Assembly (NCBI RefSeq): GCF_014193255.1
Contig: NZ_JACHZB010000001.1
Coordinates: 372,001-436,000 of the forward strand
Length of the DNA: 64,000 nt
Source: Rhizobium sp. BK196
GTDB taxonomy: Bacteria > Pseudomonadota > Alphaproteobacteria > Rhizobiales > Rhizobiaceae
Direction: 5' to 3'
A program made the position numbers and the translations under genes. The notes beneath the pieces are model-generated. The model saw nothing but the letters and a program-made list of their open reading frames with translations, had not been told where the DNA came from and did no database searches. Numbering within the stretch: position 1 is the first letter of the stretch; each line of letters begins with the position of its first letter. Positions 41,472 to 51,600 of this stretch are shown here, piece after piece.

Positions 41472-42509
41472 ATGACGACGGTAAACACGGCTATTTCAGA
41501 ACGAAACCAGCGCTATTTCAAGGCGCCGGTCTTTGCCGTCGCGCCCATGATCGACTGGACCGACCGCCATTGCCGTTTCTTCCACCGTCAGATCAGCGGC
41601 AATGCTTTGCTCTATACGGAAATGGTCGTCGCCGACGCGATCATCCACGGCCCGCGCGAGCGCCTTCTCTCCTTCGATGGCACCGAACATCCCCTCGCCC
41701 TGCAGCTCGGCGGCTCGGACCCGGCAAAGCTCGCTGAGGCCGTGCGCATCGCCGAGCCCTACGGATATGACGAGATCAACCTCAATGTCGGCTGCCCGTC
41801 GGATCGTGTCCAATCCGGCACCTTCGGCGCCTGCCTGATGCTCACACCTGAGACCGTTGCCGAATGCGTCGCCGCCATGAAGAAGGTCGCCAAGGTCCCG
41901 GTCACGGTCAAATGCCGCATCGGCGTCGATGAGCAGGAGCCGGAAGAGGCCCTGCCCATGCTGATGCGCCAGGTGCTCGACGCCGGCGCCGACGCGATCT
42001 GGATCCACGCCCGCAAGGCCTGGCTGAAGGGCCTGAGCCCGAAGGAAAACCGCGAGATCCCGCCGCTCGATTACGAGATCGTCTATCGCATGAAGGCCAG
42101 CTTCCCCGATGTCTTCATCGGCATCAATGGCGGCATCCAGACGCTGGACGAGGCTGAAGGCCACCTCGCCCATGTCGACGGCGTCATGCTCGGCCGCGCC
42201 GCCTATCAGAATGCCGCGATCCTTTCCGATGTCGACCACCGTTTCTACGGCGCACCTGCCGCCAAGCCCGACTGGAACGATCTCCGCGACCGTATGATGG
42301 CCTATGCTGCCGGCCATATCGCCAATGGCGGCCGCCTGCAGCATATCGCCCGCCACATGGTCGGTCTCTTCACTGGCCTGCCGGGCGCCCGCCGCTACCG
42401 CCAGATCCTGTCGACCGATGCCGCAAAGCCGAAAGCCGGCCCGGAAGTGATTGCCGCCGCCTTCGCCGCGGTCGATTTCTTGGGTGCGGCGGAAGCCGTC
42501 AGCGCGTGA
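41472..42509 (+). CDS. dusA: tRNA-dihydrouridine(20/20a) synthase DusA
   Basis: The 345-residue protein is a TIM-barrel flavoenzyme that reduces uridines 20/20a in tRNA using NADPH and FMN. DusA hallmarks are present: VAPMIDWTDRHCRFFHRQIS, LLYTEMVVADAIIHG, HPLALQLGGSDP, and YDEINLNVGCPSDRVQSGTF, whose Cys (NVGCPS) is the catalytic proton donor, then VTVKCRIGVDE, IWIHARKAWLKGLSPKENRE, GINGGI and VMLGRAAYQNA. The C-terminal helical tRNA-binding domain is complete. The start at 41472 follows a modest AAGAAG site; an ATG at 41442 would add ten residues. Chromosomal housekeeping gene, monocistronic. Confidence 0.93.
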   Translation: MTTVNTAISERNQRYFKAPVFAVAPMIDWTDRHCRFFHRQISGNALLYTEMVVADAIIHGPRERLLSFDGTEHPLALQLGGSDPAKLAEAVRIAEPYGYDEINLNVGCPSDRVQSGTFGACLMLTPETVAECVAAMKKVAKVPVTVKCRIGVDEQEPEEALPMLMRQVLDAGADAIWIHARKAWLKGLSPKENREIPPLDYEIVYRMKASFPDVFIGINGGIQTLDEAEGHLAHVDGVMLGRAAYQNAAILSDVDHRFYGAPAAKPDWNDLRDRMMAYAAGHIANGGRLQHIARHMVGLFTGLPGARRYRQILSTDAAKPKAGPEVIAAAFAAVDFLGAAEAVSA

Positions 42510-42613
42510 CGGCATAATGGCGCAGGCCGGTGCATTTCCCTTCGACGTCTGAACGAAGTTCTTTTGAACGCGTTTATAACCATCCCCGCGATGGAAGGTG
42601 AAAGGAAACGCTC

Positions 42614-43132
42614 ATGAAGAACCTCATGATATTAGCCGCTGCCGCTTCCCTCGGTTTTGTCCCCGTGGCGCAGGCCGCGAGCCAGCATAAGCAACCGAAA
42701 CACGCTAGCCAGCAGGTCGTCAATGAACCGAGGCAACGCCTCGGCACGCTTTCCTGTGAGGTCGCCGGCGGTGCCGGCATGATCATCGGATCGAACAAGG
42801 CGATCGATTGCCGCTTCAAGCAGCAAAGCGGCAAGGTGGAGCACTATACCGGCTCGATCGGAAAGCTCGGTCTCGATATCGGCGTTACCGGCAAATCGTA
42901 CCTCAGCTGGATCGTCGTCAACACGGCGCCTACGCGCGTCGGCGATGGCGCTCTCGCCGGTACCTATGTCGGCGCATCGGCCAGCGCGTCCGTCGGCGTC
43001 GGCCTCGGGGCAAATGCCCTGGTGGGCGGGAATTCGAAGAATTTCGCATTGCAGCCGCTCAGCGGCGAAACCGGAACCGGCGTGAATGTGGCCGCAGGCG
43101 TTTCCCGCCTCCAGCTGAAGGCAGCGCGCTAG
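42614..43132 (+). CDS. DUF992-family exported protein
   Basis: The 172-residue product has a signal peptide (about 1-22, ending VAQAAS) and the DUF992 core: RLGTLSCEVAGGAGMIIGSN, CRFKQQSGKVEHYTGSIGKL, GLDIGVTGKSYLSWIVV, then a Gly/Ala-rich GTYVGASASASVGVGLGANA and LQPLSGETGTGVNVAAGV. The protein should be periplasmic or cell-surface. DUF992 is widespread in Rhizobiales with unknown role. AAAGGAAA precedes the ATG. It converges on the type I secretion genes. Confidence 0.85.
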   Translation: MKNLMILAAAASLGFVPVAQAASQHKQPKHASQQVVNEPRQRLGTLSCEVAGGAGMIIGSNKAIDCRFKQQSGKVEHYTGSIGKLGLDIGVTGKSYLSWIVVNTAPTRVGDGALAGTYVGASASASVGVGLGANALVGGNSKNFALQPLSGETGTGVNVAAGVSRLQLKAAR

Positions 43133-43147
43133 GTCCCGAACGCCGCC

Positions 43148-44464
43148 TTAGCGTTCGTGCAAGCTATCCTGAAACGTCTTGATGAGCGGAGAAAAGAAAT
43201 AGCTGATCAGACGTCTCTCGCCGGTGACAATGTCAACGCTCGCGGTCATTCCCGACGCAAGGCGAATAGGCCGGCCATCGATCTGCATGGCCGGTTTGTC
43301 GAGTTTCAGGCGAACGGCATAGACCCAGTTCGATTGGTCGGCATTCTGCCGTGCATCGGCCCCCACCCCAGTTACTTCCGCCGCAAGCATCCCGAAACGC
43401 TCGGCCGGGAAAGCTGCCAGTTTGACGTAGGCCCGTTGACCTGATCGCAGAAAACCGACGTCACTGTTGTCAAAGAGCGCCTCCAGTTCAAGGGGGGAGT
43501 CCTGGGGGACGATCGTCATGGTCGGCGTGCCTTCGTCGAGGAAGCCGCCAATCGTCGAGACGCTTAAGTTTTCGACGATGCCATCCACCGGCGACACCAG
43601 CGTCATGTTGGCGAGATTTTGCTTAGCGGCCTTGAGTTCGGCGGCGGCCCGCGCCATCGCAGTCGCTGTATCATTCAGCTGCTTTTGATAGGTCACCAGA
43701 GCTGCGGAGATGACTTTCTGGCGCTGCTTGCGGATTTCATCCTTTTCGGCTGCGAGTTGCTGCAGCGTTTTTGAAGCAATGTTGACCTCCCCTTCGACCA
43801 CGGTCACTTCCCGCAGTCGGTCAAAATAATCTGCCCGGCTGATGACGCCCTGCTTCTCCAGTGCGTCATAGGATTTGAACTTGTCGGCCACGATCCGATA
43901 ATCGGCATCGGCGTTGGCGAGGCGGGCCTGGCTGACGCTTTCGGCTGATTCAGTCTTGCGCAAGGCGGAATCCAGCTGGGCGACATCGTCGCTGACCGAC
44001 ACAAGGGTGGCGCGAACCAAGGCCGACGTAGCATCGGAGGCTGCATAGGGTTGACCAGACAGCCGTCCCAGTCCCGAGGATACGAAGATGGGAGATGCGG
44101 GATCCACCTGAGACAACGGCGCCAGGATTGCCTGAGCGGCCAGGTGATCCTGTTCGAGCGCTCGAAGGTTCGCGGTGAGTTGGTCGACGAGGCTGCGAGC
44201 CTCCGTATCTTCAAGACTGATCAGCGCATCCCCTTGCGAAACCCGCTGGCCTTCACGGACATTGATCGCGGCAACCTTACCCTGAAAACGCGATTGAATG
44301 GTCTGCACTCGCGCGACCGGCACGATGCGCCCCTGCCCGGTCGCAATGATCTCGGTCTTGAACACCACGCTACCGACAACGAAAGATACGAACATCAGGA
44401 GAAATATCCAGATCGTCAGGCGAAGGGTGGGCGACGGCGCGGAGATGCCGATTGCATCAGGCAT
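43148..44464 (-). CDS. HlyD-family adaptor of a type I secretion system
   Basis: The 438-residue protein starts at the ATG at 44464, overlapping the ABC exporter gene by 8 bases. It has one membrane segment (about residues 16-37, LTIWIFLLMFVSFVVGSVVF), the first lipoyl/beta half (TGQGRIVPVARVQTIQSRFQ), a long coiled-coil hairpin (about 90-285), the second lipoyl half (NMTLVSPVDGIVENLSVSTI) and a beta-barrel ending GERRLISYFFSPLIKTFQ, the HlyD C-terminus. It links the ABC exporter to an outer-membrane TolC-like channel encoded elsewhere. Confidence 0.88.
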   Translation of the reverse strand: MPDAIGISAPSPTLRLTIWIFLLMFVSFVVGSVVFKTEIIATGQGRIVPVARVQTIQSRFQGKVAAINVREGQRVSQGDALISLEDTEARSLVDQLTANLRALEQDHLAAQAILAPLSQVDPASPIFVSSGLGRLSGQPYAASDATSALVRATLVSVSDDVAQLDSALRKTESAESVSQARLANADADYRIVADKFKSYDALEKQGVISRADYFDRLREVTVVEGEVNIASKTLQQLAAEKDEIRKQRQKVISAALVTYQKQLNDTATAMARAAAELKAAKQNLANMTLVSPVDGIVENLSVSTIGGFLDEGTPTMTIVPQDSPLELEALFDNSDVGFLRSGQRAYVKLAAFPAERFGMLAAEVTGVGADARQNADQSNWVYAVRLKLDKPAMQIDGRPIRLASGMTASVDIVTGERRLISYFFSPLIKTFQDSLHER

Positions 44465-46148
44465 GCAACACCTGCAACGGGGAACGAATTGCCGTGCCCA
44501 TATCGATGACGTTGACATCCTCGCCCAGCAGATCCCGACGATGGGTGATGACAACAGTCGCGACCGTCTTGCTGACGTTGGCGATCGTGGCGACGACGAC
44601 GCTCTCCGCCTCATCGTCCAGCGCGCTCGTCGGCTCATCGAGCACGAGGATCGAAGGTTTCGCGAGGAGCGCGCGCGCAATCGACAGCCTCTGGCGCTGG
44701 CCGCCCGACAGAAAGCCCCCTCGTTCGCCGACCTGCTGCTCGATACCGTTTTCCAGGCTCGCCACAAATTCATCGCTGGCGCTTGCCTGCAGCGCCCATG
44801 CGATTTCTTCGGCGGTCGCCGACGGGTTGGCGATCATCAGGTTTTCAAGAATCGAGCCGGAAAACAGCACCGGTTCCTGTGGCACGTAGGACAGGCTCCT
44901 GCGCAGGCTGTATGGGTCGAATTGGGAAATATCCCTCCCGTCGACAGCGACGATGCCCGATGTCGGCTGGTAGAGCCCGACCAGGATTTTCCCGATGGTC
45001 GACTTGCCGCAGCCCGATGGCCCGACGATGATCGAAGGCCTGTCCGCGCTAATCATGACCGAATATCCTTTGATGACGAAATGATCCGGCTGGTAGCCGA
45101 ACCAGATGTCTCTCATCTCAAGTTCGGCAATACCTTGCAGATCGAACGCTGGCTTGGCCGTTTCTTCTTCCGGGGGCTCGTTGATGAGATCCCCGAGGCG
45201 ATAACGAGCGACCTTCAGGCCGAGCCACTGCTGCCAGATCGTGGACAACGACATGATCGGCCCCGAAACCTTATCGGACAGCATGTGGAACGCGATGAGC
45301 TCCCCAAGCGTAATGGTGTTGGCAAAAACCAACTGTGCGCCGAAGAAAATGATCAGGATGTTGGAGGCGCTGCCGAGCACATTCTGGATGGCTCCCGAGC
45401 CGATATCCCACTTGATGACTCGAAACCGCTCGGTGAGGCTCGCGATTAACGTTTCCTGCAGCCGGGCGTGCTGGATGCGTTCGCCGGCCATCGCCTTCAC
45501 GGTGGTGAGATTGCCCAGGATCTCGACGAGCCGGGTCTGGTGAAAGGATTCGGATAGGAAAGCAGTCTGCATGCGGTTGCGCAGGAACGGTCCGAGCGCA
45601 CCAAAGACAAGCAGTTGCAGCGGCAGCGCAATCACGACGATCAGGGTGAGGAAGGGACTGAGTGCGAGGAGCGCAACGACGTAGATCACGGCAAACAAAG
45701 CGTCGACCACAACGCTTGCCACCGTTCCCGTCAGGAAGCCGCGCACGGTGTCGATTTCGCCGATCCGGGCCAAAGTCTCGCCCACCTGCCAGCGTTGCAG
45801 GAAGGCGAGCGGCAGATTGAGGACGTGCCGGAAGATCCGGTTGGCCAGCTCGGCGGTCAACCGGTTGGCGATGTGGTTGCTGAGATAGGTGGAGAGAGCG
45901 TCCAGGATGACCGTAAAGACGGCCGTGGCCGTCAGAATGCCGACGATCAGGACCAGCGACGCCTCGCGCTGGAACGGCAGCACGCGGTCGATCACCGTCT
46001 GGAAGACGAACGGCTGCACCAATCCCATTAACCGGATGACCGAGGCGGTCAGCATAACTTCGGCGACGAGAGGCGTATAGGGCAAGGTCGATTTGGCGAA
46101 CCACGCCAATGAGGCCGGCTCACCGCTGTTGCTTGAGGAAACTGACAT
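44457..46148 (-). CDS. Type I secretion ABC exporter (HlyB/PrtD-like, no C39 peptidase)
   Basis: The 563-residue protein has an exporter membrane domain (about 15-310, six segments) and an ATPase domain: Walker A VGPSGCGKST (about 373), Q-loop VPQEPVLF, signature LSGGQRQRLSIARALL (about 478), Walker B ILVLDEPTSALD and H-loop VVITHR. All are intact. An N-terminal C39 peptidase, used by double-glycine bacteriocin exporters, is absent, so the substrate should not need leader cleavage or uses a C-terminal signal. It is co-transcribed with the HlyD gene and divergent from the 70-residue peptide gene. Confidence 0.88.
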   Translation of the reverse strand: MSVSSSNSGEPASLAWFAKSTLPYTPLVAEVMLTASVIRLMGLVQPFVFQTVIDRVLPFQREASLVLIVGILTATAVFTVILDALSTYLSNHIANRLTAELANRIFRHVLNLPLAFLQRWQVGETLARIGEIDTVRGFLTGTVASVVVDALFAVIYVVALLALSPFLTLIVVIALPLQLLVFGALGPFLRNRMQTAFLSESFHQTRLVEILGNLTTVKAMAGERIQHARLQETLIASLTERFRVIKWDIGSGAIQNVLGSASNILIIFFGAQLVFANTITLGELIAFHMLSDKVSGPIMSLSTIWQQWLGLKVARYRLGDLINEPPEEETAKPAFDLQGIAELEMRDIWFGYQPDHFVIKGYSVMISADRPSIIVGPSGCGKSTIGKILVGLYQPTSGIVAVDGRDISQFDPYSLRRSLSYVPQEPVLFSGSILENLMIANPSATAEEIAWALQASASDEFVASLENGIEQQVGERGGFLSGGQRQRLSIARALLAKPSILVLDEPTSALDDEAESVVVATIANVSKTVATVVITHRRDLLGEDVNVIDMGTAIRSPLQVLHA

Positions 46149-46574
46149 GGAAAAGCTGAGAACCGCCCGAATTAAACGCGCCTTTGATTAGCGCAGATAA
46201 GCATTGTCCGCAACCTACCCTAGAAAGTTCCAGATACCTCAAACTTGCACGCACTTCGGCCACATTATCGAAGGTGAAAACTTCAGCTGAACGCTTCGGC
46301 GAACTTCAGAAGGCTGACCTTCCTCGCCGCGAAAAGCATGAAAACCGCGGATGCTCAGTATGGACGGGCACAGTGACTGTCGATCGCTATAGCGATACTC
46401 TAATTAAGGATATTGATCTCGCGCCGGCCGCGCAGCCCTCAGCAGCGATACCAGACAGGACAAGGAAAAGCTGCTCAGCAAAAGAATTTTATTGATTAAG
46501 TTGTAAAAGCAAGCATATTTCTTGCGCGTAAATCGCGCATCTACAACATATTTACATTTTAAAGGAGAATATCC
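46149..46574. promoter_or_regulatory. AT-rich divergent control region of exporter and peptide genes
   Basis: This 426-base gap separates the exporter operon from the peptide gene. It contains a perfect 14-base palindrome ATCGCTATAGCGAT at 46383-46396, inverted repeats GCAAG-N7-CTTGC (46509-46525) and GCGCG-N5-CGCGC (46524-46538), and a possible peptide promoter TTGATT (46492-46497) with ATATTT 17 bases on (46515-46520). An open frame at 46184-46495 has no ribosome site and looks spurious. The AT-rich character contrasts with flanking genes. Confidence 0.5.
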
Positions 46575-46787
46575 ATGGCTTTCGGTAGCGCTATCGGCAA
46601 AGTCTTCCCGGCGATCACATCGATCACGAAAGTGAACCCGAGCCTTTTCACCCCAAAGCTGGGCACCAGTTTCCTCCCAGCCACAAGCAACCCACTGTCA
46701 GCGTTGCTCGCGACGGCCTCCAAGAACGCCCTACAGAATCTTACCCCGGCCCAAATCGCCGCCGTACAGGCCCTGCTCAAGAAGTAA
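46575..46787 (+). CDS. 70-residue cationic peptide, candidate type I exporter substrate
   Basis: An AAAGGAGA site nine bases before the ATG gives strong support for translation. The product has no Asp, Glu, Cys or Trp and six Lys; it is rich in Ala, Leu, Ser, Thr and Pro and ends with an amphipathic helix (TPAQIAAVQALLKK). No signal peptide or double-glycine leader is present. A stem-loop follows the stop. Its position, divergent from an ABC/HlyD exporter lacking a peptidase, suggests a secreted peptide such as a bacteriocin or signal; this is inference, with no homolog recognised. Confidence 0.65.
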   Translation: MAFGSAIGKVFPAITSITKVNPSLFTPKLGTSFLPATSNPLSALLATASKNALQNLTPAQIAAVQALLKK

Positions 46788-46794
46788 TGCAATC

Positions 46795-46826
46795 GGCGGA
46801 CCGTCCGATTGTGATTACGGTCCGCC
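46795..46826. terminator. Stem-loop after peptide gene
   Basis: GGCGGACCGT and ACGGTCCGCC form a perfect 10-base stem with a 12-base loop, starting eight bases after the peptide stop. A T-tract is missing, so it may act by Rho-linked termination or mRNA protection. Confidence 0.55.
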
Positions 46827-47093
46827 GGCCACATCCTTAGAACAATTCGTGCAACAGACTTGTCGAGGATGACGAAACGCTGATCGGGCGACACGGGCCA
46901 ACCAGCTGGTGCGCACCACTCCGCCTCCCCAAGTGTCTCCTTCTTCGCTGCCACCCGTCAGCGCAACTGCTAGTCTTCCGTCTTCTCAATGGCACGGTGG
47001 CGTCGTACTTTGCGCTACAGCAAGACATTTCGCAGCGCAGATCCACGTTTACGAACCGCGCCTGTAAACTGCTATCTACACGAGGCCAGCAGT

Positions 47094-47933
47094 ATGAACG
47101 ATATCGTCGCCTTGGTAACGGGCGCAAGTCGCGGCGTCGGCCGCGGGGTTGCGCTTGCCCTGCTCGCTGAGGGCGCCACAGTGCATGTCACCGGCAGGAC
47201 GCGTTCGGAGGCGGACGCAAGCGCGGGCAAACGCGCAGGCTCGCTGGACGGGCTTGAACTTGAGGCCGCAACACTGCCCGGACGCCTTATCATTCATCAT
47301 TGCGACCACAGCAACGACACTGAGACCGAGCGCGTGGCCGAAGAGATCAGAGCCGGCAACAGGCTGGACATTCTGGTCAACAATGCATGGCCCGGCTATG
47401 AAAACATGGTCGAGGATGGCGATTTTACCTGGCCCCGCGCCTTCTGGGAGCAGCCGCTCTGGCGGTGGGACGCGATGATGGGCACCGCACTCAGGGCCGC
47501 CTTCCTGATGTCGCGTGCGCTGGCACCCGTCATGATCCAGGCGCAGCGCGGCCTGATCGTCAATATCTCATTCTGGGCAGCGCAATTCTACGACGGCAAC
47601 GCGATCTACGGCACTGCGAAAGCCGCCGCCGACAAGATGGCCGCGGACTTCGCTCATGATCTGCGCCCGCACCATGTCGCCGCTGTCGCCCTCTATCCCG
47701 GCCTGGTCCGCACCGAAGCGGTCATGCAGAACGCCGAATATTTCGACCTGTCCAATTCCGAGTCACCGCAATTCATCGGCCACGTCATAGCAGGACTTTG
47801 GCGAGACCCGGCGCTGATGTCGAAATCCGGAAAGGTCCTGGTTGCGGCCGAACTCGGCCAGGAATACGATATCGCCGACGTCAACGGCTATAAGCCTGTC
47901 CCCCTCACAGCGGCGGACTTTGCCAAAAGCTGA
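47094..47933 (+). CDS. Short-chain dehydrogenase/reductase (DHRS1-like)
   Basis: The 279-residue protein has the SDR cofactor motif VTGASRGVGRGVALALL, TGRTRSE after strand two (NADPH preference), the structural NNAW motif (LVNNAWPGYENM), Ser in VNISFWAAQF and the catalytic Tyr-Lys in YGTAKAAADKMA. The VAAVALYPGLVRTEAVMQ loop is typical of DHRS1-like members. The substrate is unknown. The ATG at 47094 has only a weak GAGG site about 8 bases upstream. It stands between the peptide gene and the PycTM-like gene, with no sign of linkage to either. Confidence 0.85.
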   Translation: MNDIVALVTGASRGVGRGVALALLAEGATVHVTGRTRSEADASAGKRAGSLDGLELEAATLPGRLIIHHCDHSNDTETERVAEEIRAGNRLDILVNNAWPGYENMVEDGDFTWPRAFWEQPLWRWDAMMGTALRAAFLMSRALAPVMIQAQRGLIVNISFWAAQFYDGNAIYGTAKAAADKMAADFAHDLRPHHVAAVALYPGLVRTEAVMQNAEYFDLSNSESPQFIGHVIAGLWRDPALMSKSGKVLVAAELGQEYDIADVNGYKPVPLTAADFAKS

Positions 47934-47970
47934 AGTCATGCCGGAAGCGACGGCAAACCGGAACGTGGAC

Positions 47971-48510
47971 TTAAGCCGCGACCAGCAGCAGCACATAGGC
48001 TACGACCGTCACCATCAGTCCGCGAAAGGCAATCGTCACGAAGCGGTACTTGCTGCAGGCGATATGCGAGAGAATATCGGCATTTTCCACATACTGATCG
48101 AAGAGATAGCGCTCGTCGCGGCGGATCGCCGCCTCGAAGAAGGCGTCGCGGTGCCTGGGCCAGGCGCCCCAGAACATCGACGTGGACTTGTCGAGCCGCC
48201 GCGGCAATACCACCATGATGGCCGATAGAATCGAAAAGACCGAGGCTGCCGCCAGAAGCCCGGAAAAGAGAATGGCCTGCGGTGTGCCCTGCGCATAGCG
48301 CGCAAAAGTGAAGACTGCCCTCACCTCGGCGGAGCTCACAAGAAAGGCGAGCATAAAAGTAAAGATATAAGCTGCCTTCTGATCCGATATCTTGATCTGA
48401 TCATAGAATACGTCGTTGATTTTCTTGATATGGTCGAAATATTCCGAGCCAATATCCTCGGTCGACGGAGAGCTCGAAGGCAGCTCCGCAAAATTTTCAA
48501 ACTCGCTCAA
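47971..48510 (-). CDS. PycTM-like (DUF5706-type) membrane protein, candidate cyclic-nucleotide effector
   Basis: The 179-residue protein (TTG start at 48510, AGGG upstream; a TTG at 48528 is an alternative) matches the Pycsar effector PycTM pattern from memory: a helix ending ISDQKAAYIF (D43, K45) into membrane segment one (46-66), segment two (79-101), LPRR (102-105), FWG (113-115), a helix with RYLFDQYVENADILSHIA, then SKYRFV into segment three (157-177). PycTM proteins bind cyclic pyrimidine nucleotides and permeabilise the membrane in anti-phage defence. No pyrimidine cyclase is adjacent, but a class III cyclase operon is divergent from it. Confidence 0.65.
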   Translation of the reverse strand: MSEFENFAELPSSSPSTEDIGSEYFDHIKKINDVFYDQIKISDQKAAYIFTFMLAFLVSSAEVRAVFTFARYAQGTPQAILFSGLLAAASVFSILSAIMVVLPRRLDKSTSMFWGAWPRHRDAFFEAAIRRDERYLFDQYVENADILSHIACSKYRFVTIAFRGLMVTVVAYVLLLVAA

Positions 48511-48639
48511 GGAAGCCCTACCCCGCAATAGTGTTTCCCTAATAATACACTTGATTGCGAAAGCAAGAACACGTGTGCAGTCAGCTTGACTTTTACACCG
48601 CGCTTGGCCAAAGGGGAAAAAGGTGCGGGGGTATCTGAA

Positions 48640-51600
48640 ATGTCGGGGCTGAAGTCTTTTCTGCGCGCAAGTACATCTCTTGCGCTCATGTCAACGTTAC
48701 TTTCATTTCCGGTTGCGGCCGAGCCGCTGCAGCGCCCGACCCCGGTTGCAGGCTCGGTCATCGCCCGCAAGACCGGTGAGGAAGTGCGCTTCGTCGATGT
48801 CAGCAACTGGCGCGTCGTCGATCTCAATCAGGACCTGCTCGATGGTGACGTGCTGCGCACCAATGCCACCGGCCAGCTCGCCATCCTCTTTTCCGATCAC
48901 ACGCAGATCCGCCTCGGCCGCAATTCCGCGCTGCAAGTCAAGAAAATGTCTGCGACGGGCGACACGATCCTCAACCTTCAGTCCGGCACCATCTGGGCGC
49001 GCGCCCAGCGCGGCGGCCAAGGCCTGACCGTCGAGACGCCTGCCGCCGCAGCCGCTATCCGCGGCACGGACTGGACCATGACCGTCGAAGGCGCGAAGAC
49101 CTCGATGATCGTGCTCGAAGGCCGCGTGGCGCTCAGCAATCCGCAGGGCAGCGTCGACGTCAACGAAGGCGAAGGCGCCGTCGCCACCATCGGCCAGGCG
49201 CCGCACAAGATCATCAGCGTCAATCCTGACGACCGCGAACAGATGCTTTTCTATCTGGACCTGCGCGACGGCTTCGACCTGATGCCGACCTCGCCGCTGC
49301 GGGCGGACCGCATGGCGAGCGAGCGCCGCCGCCTGCTGGCTCTGCAGCCGGAGCGCCGCACGACGGAAGACTGGCTGGAACTCGCCGAAGTGCAGAGCGC
49401 CTTTGACGGCCGCCAGGCTGCAGCCGCAACATTGAAGAATATCCGCGGCCGCAAGCTGACGGTCGCCCAGCAGGCCCGCGTCGACCTGATCGACGCCACC
49501 ATTGCCGGTTCGGAAAAGCGCTATGGCGATGCCGCCAGGCTCTTCCAGAAAGCCCTGCCGCATCTCGATCCGACACGCCGCAACATGGCCCAATATGGCG
49601 GCTATTTCGCCCGTTCGCTCGCCGATCCTGCCCATTCCGAACCGCTGCCGGCCAACCCCACCGGCCCGTATGGCGCGATGATGGAGGCCTATGCGACAGG
49701 CTTCCTGGAAAACCCGCGCGCGGCGATCGAGATCATCAGGAAAGCGGAAAAGCGTTATCCTAATGACGCGACTCTGCCGGCGGTCCGCGCCCAGCTGGCG
49801 GAGCTCATCGACGACCGTGAGCAGATGAAGGAAGCGATAGAACGCTCGCTGGCGCTCGACCCCGATCATCCGATGGCGCTCTCCTCCCGTGCGAGCTACA
49901 GGGCCACCTACGAGCGCGATGTCAACGGCGCGCTTGCCGATCTCGAACGCGCCATCGCGCTCGCGCCCGGCTACTCGGGCGCGATGAATTCGCTCGGCCT
50001 GCTGCAAAGTTCGCGCGATGCCAATGACGAAGCGGAAAAGGCCTTCAAAAAGGCGATCGAGCTCGATCCTCAGGATCCGCTGCTGCACGCCAACCTTGCG
50101 ATGCTCTATCTCGATCAGTCGCGCATGAAGGAAGCCAAGCGTGAGATTGACACCGCGATCGCGCTCGATCCTTCCTTCGATCTCGCCCTGTTTGCCCGCG
50201 GCCGCTACTACCTGCAGTCCGGCGAGCGCGACAGGGCGCTGGAGGACCTGCTCGCCGCCAGCACCGCCAATCCCGCTCATTCGCAGTCCCAGTTCCTGCT
50301 TGCAGCCACCCACTACGAAAAGGGCGACCGGCTTCCTGCCGAACAGGCGCTCGACAACGCCAACCGTCTCGACGATGACGATCCGCTTATCTCGTCCTTC
50401 CGCACCGCTATCGATATCGACGATTACAATGCCGATGGTGCCATCCGCAACGCGCAGGAATTCCTGCGCCGCTCCCGCGCCCGCGGCGGCGATTACAGCG
50501 GGCTCGGCGCCAACGCGAGCGCCGGTTCGACGCTGAATGACGCCTTCCGGCTACAGGGTCTGGATGCCTGGGGCCGCTATTATGGCGATGCCGTCTTCGA
50601 TCCTTTCAACGGCACCGGTTACATCGACCAGTCGATCAAGGGGAGCATCTTTCCTTTCGTCAACGCAACGAGCTTCAGCGACGACAGCATCAGCCAGTAT
50701 CGCCTCAATTCATCGACCTACTCATCCTTCATCCAGGGCCTTCTGCTCTCTCCGCACATGCTCTCCGGCCGTTCGCGCTCGGCATCGCTGTTCGATGTAC
50801 CCTTCATCGAAGGCTCGCTCGGCGGCGGCATCAACAGCGTCGACGGTCATACGCGCCGCATCGGCGAAGCCGAAATCCAGGGCTATTCGAACGCAACCGT
50901 TCCAATAAGCTTCCGCGCGGATCTGACCTGGGAAGAGCTGGCGCTGGACGGCGATTACCGCGATTTCGGCGGGTTCGATCTGGACAAGAAACTACTCGCC
51001 GGCAATGCCTACCTGACCGCCACGCTGACGCCGGATGACCGTATTGTCAGCTTCTTCAATCATGGCAAAAGCTACGGGCCGCTCAATGCTCTGACGACAA
51101 GCACGGCATTCACCGACCGCCTGAATGAAGAATTCTTTCTGCCGGTCGTCGGCGGTGTAATACCGACGCTGGATCTACCTCTCTATCAAAACAGATATGA
51201 TGAGGGTGAGACGACGATTGGCGGCATCGGCTGGAGCCACACTTTCGGGTATCGGAATGTGCTCAATACCGCACTCCTCTATTCCGAAGGTAAAGCGAAA
51301 ACCGTCTTCGACCAGACATTTGATGTCTCCGACGTGACTGGCGCTCCCCCTCCTGATTTTTTTCCGTTCATGGAGACGAGCCTGGAGAGCGCATCCAAAA
51401 CCTACATAGCCGCGATCAGCCACAGCATCGGCGATGACACGCTGACCTGGCGGTACGGTATCGAAGGCGGATGGACCGATAGCAGCAACAAGACAACGAT
51501 TCATCTCGATACTCTTTTACCAGGCTTTGTGGACGAGCGGACATTTGGCCCGGACGACGAGAGCAGCCGCGTCAATATCGGCCGCGCCTATATCGACCTC

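Noticed and set aside
46184..46495. 103-codon plus-strand frame between exporter and peptide genes
   Set aside because: No ribosome site, mixed composition, and it overlaps the palindromic control region; considered as an immunity gene but not supported.
48703..50313. Minus-strand frame opposite the FecR-TPR part
   Set aside because: Shadow of codon-biased TPR sequence; no start signal and no known domain.
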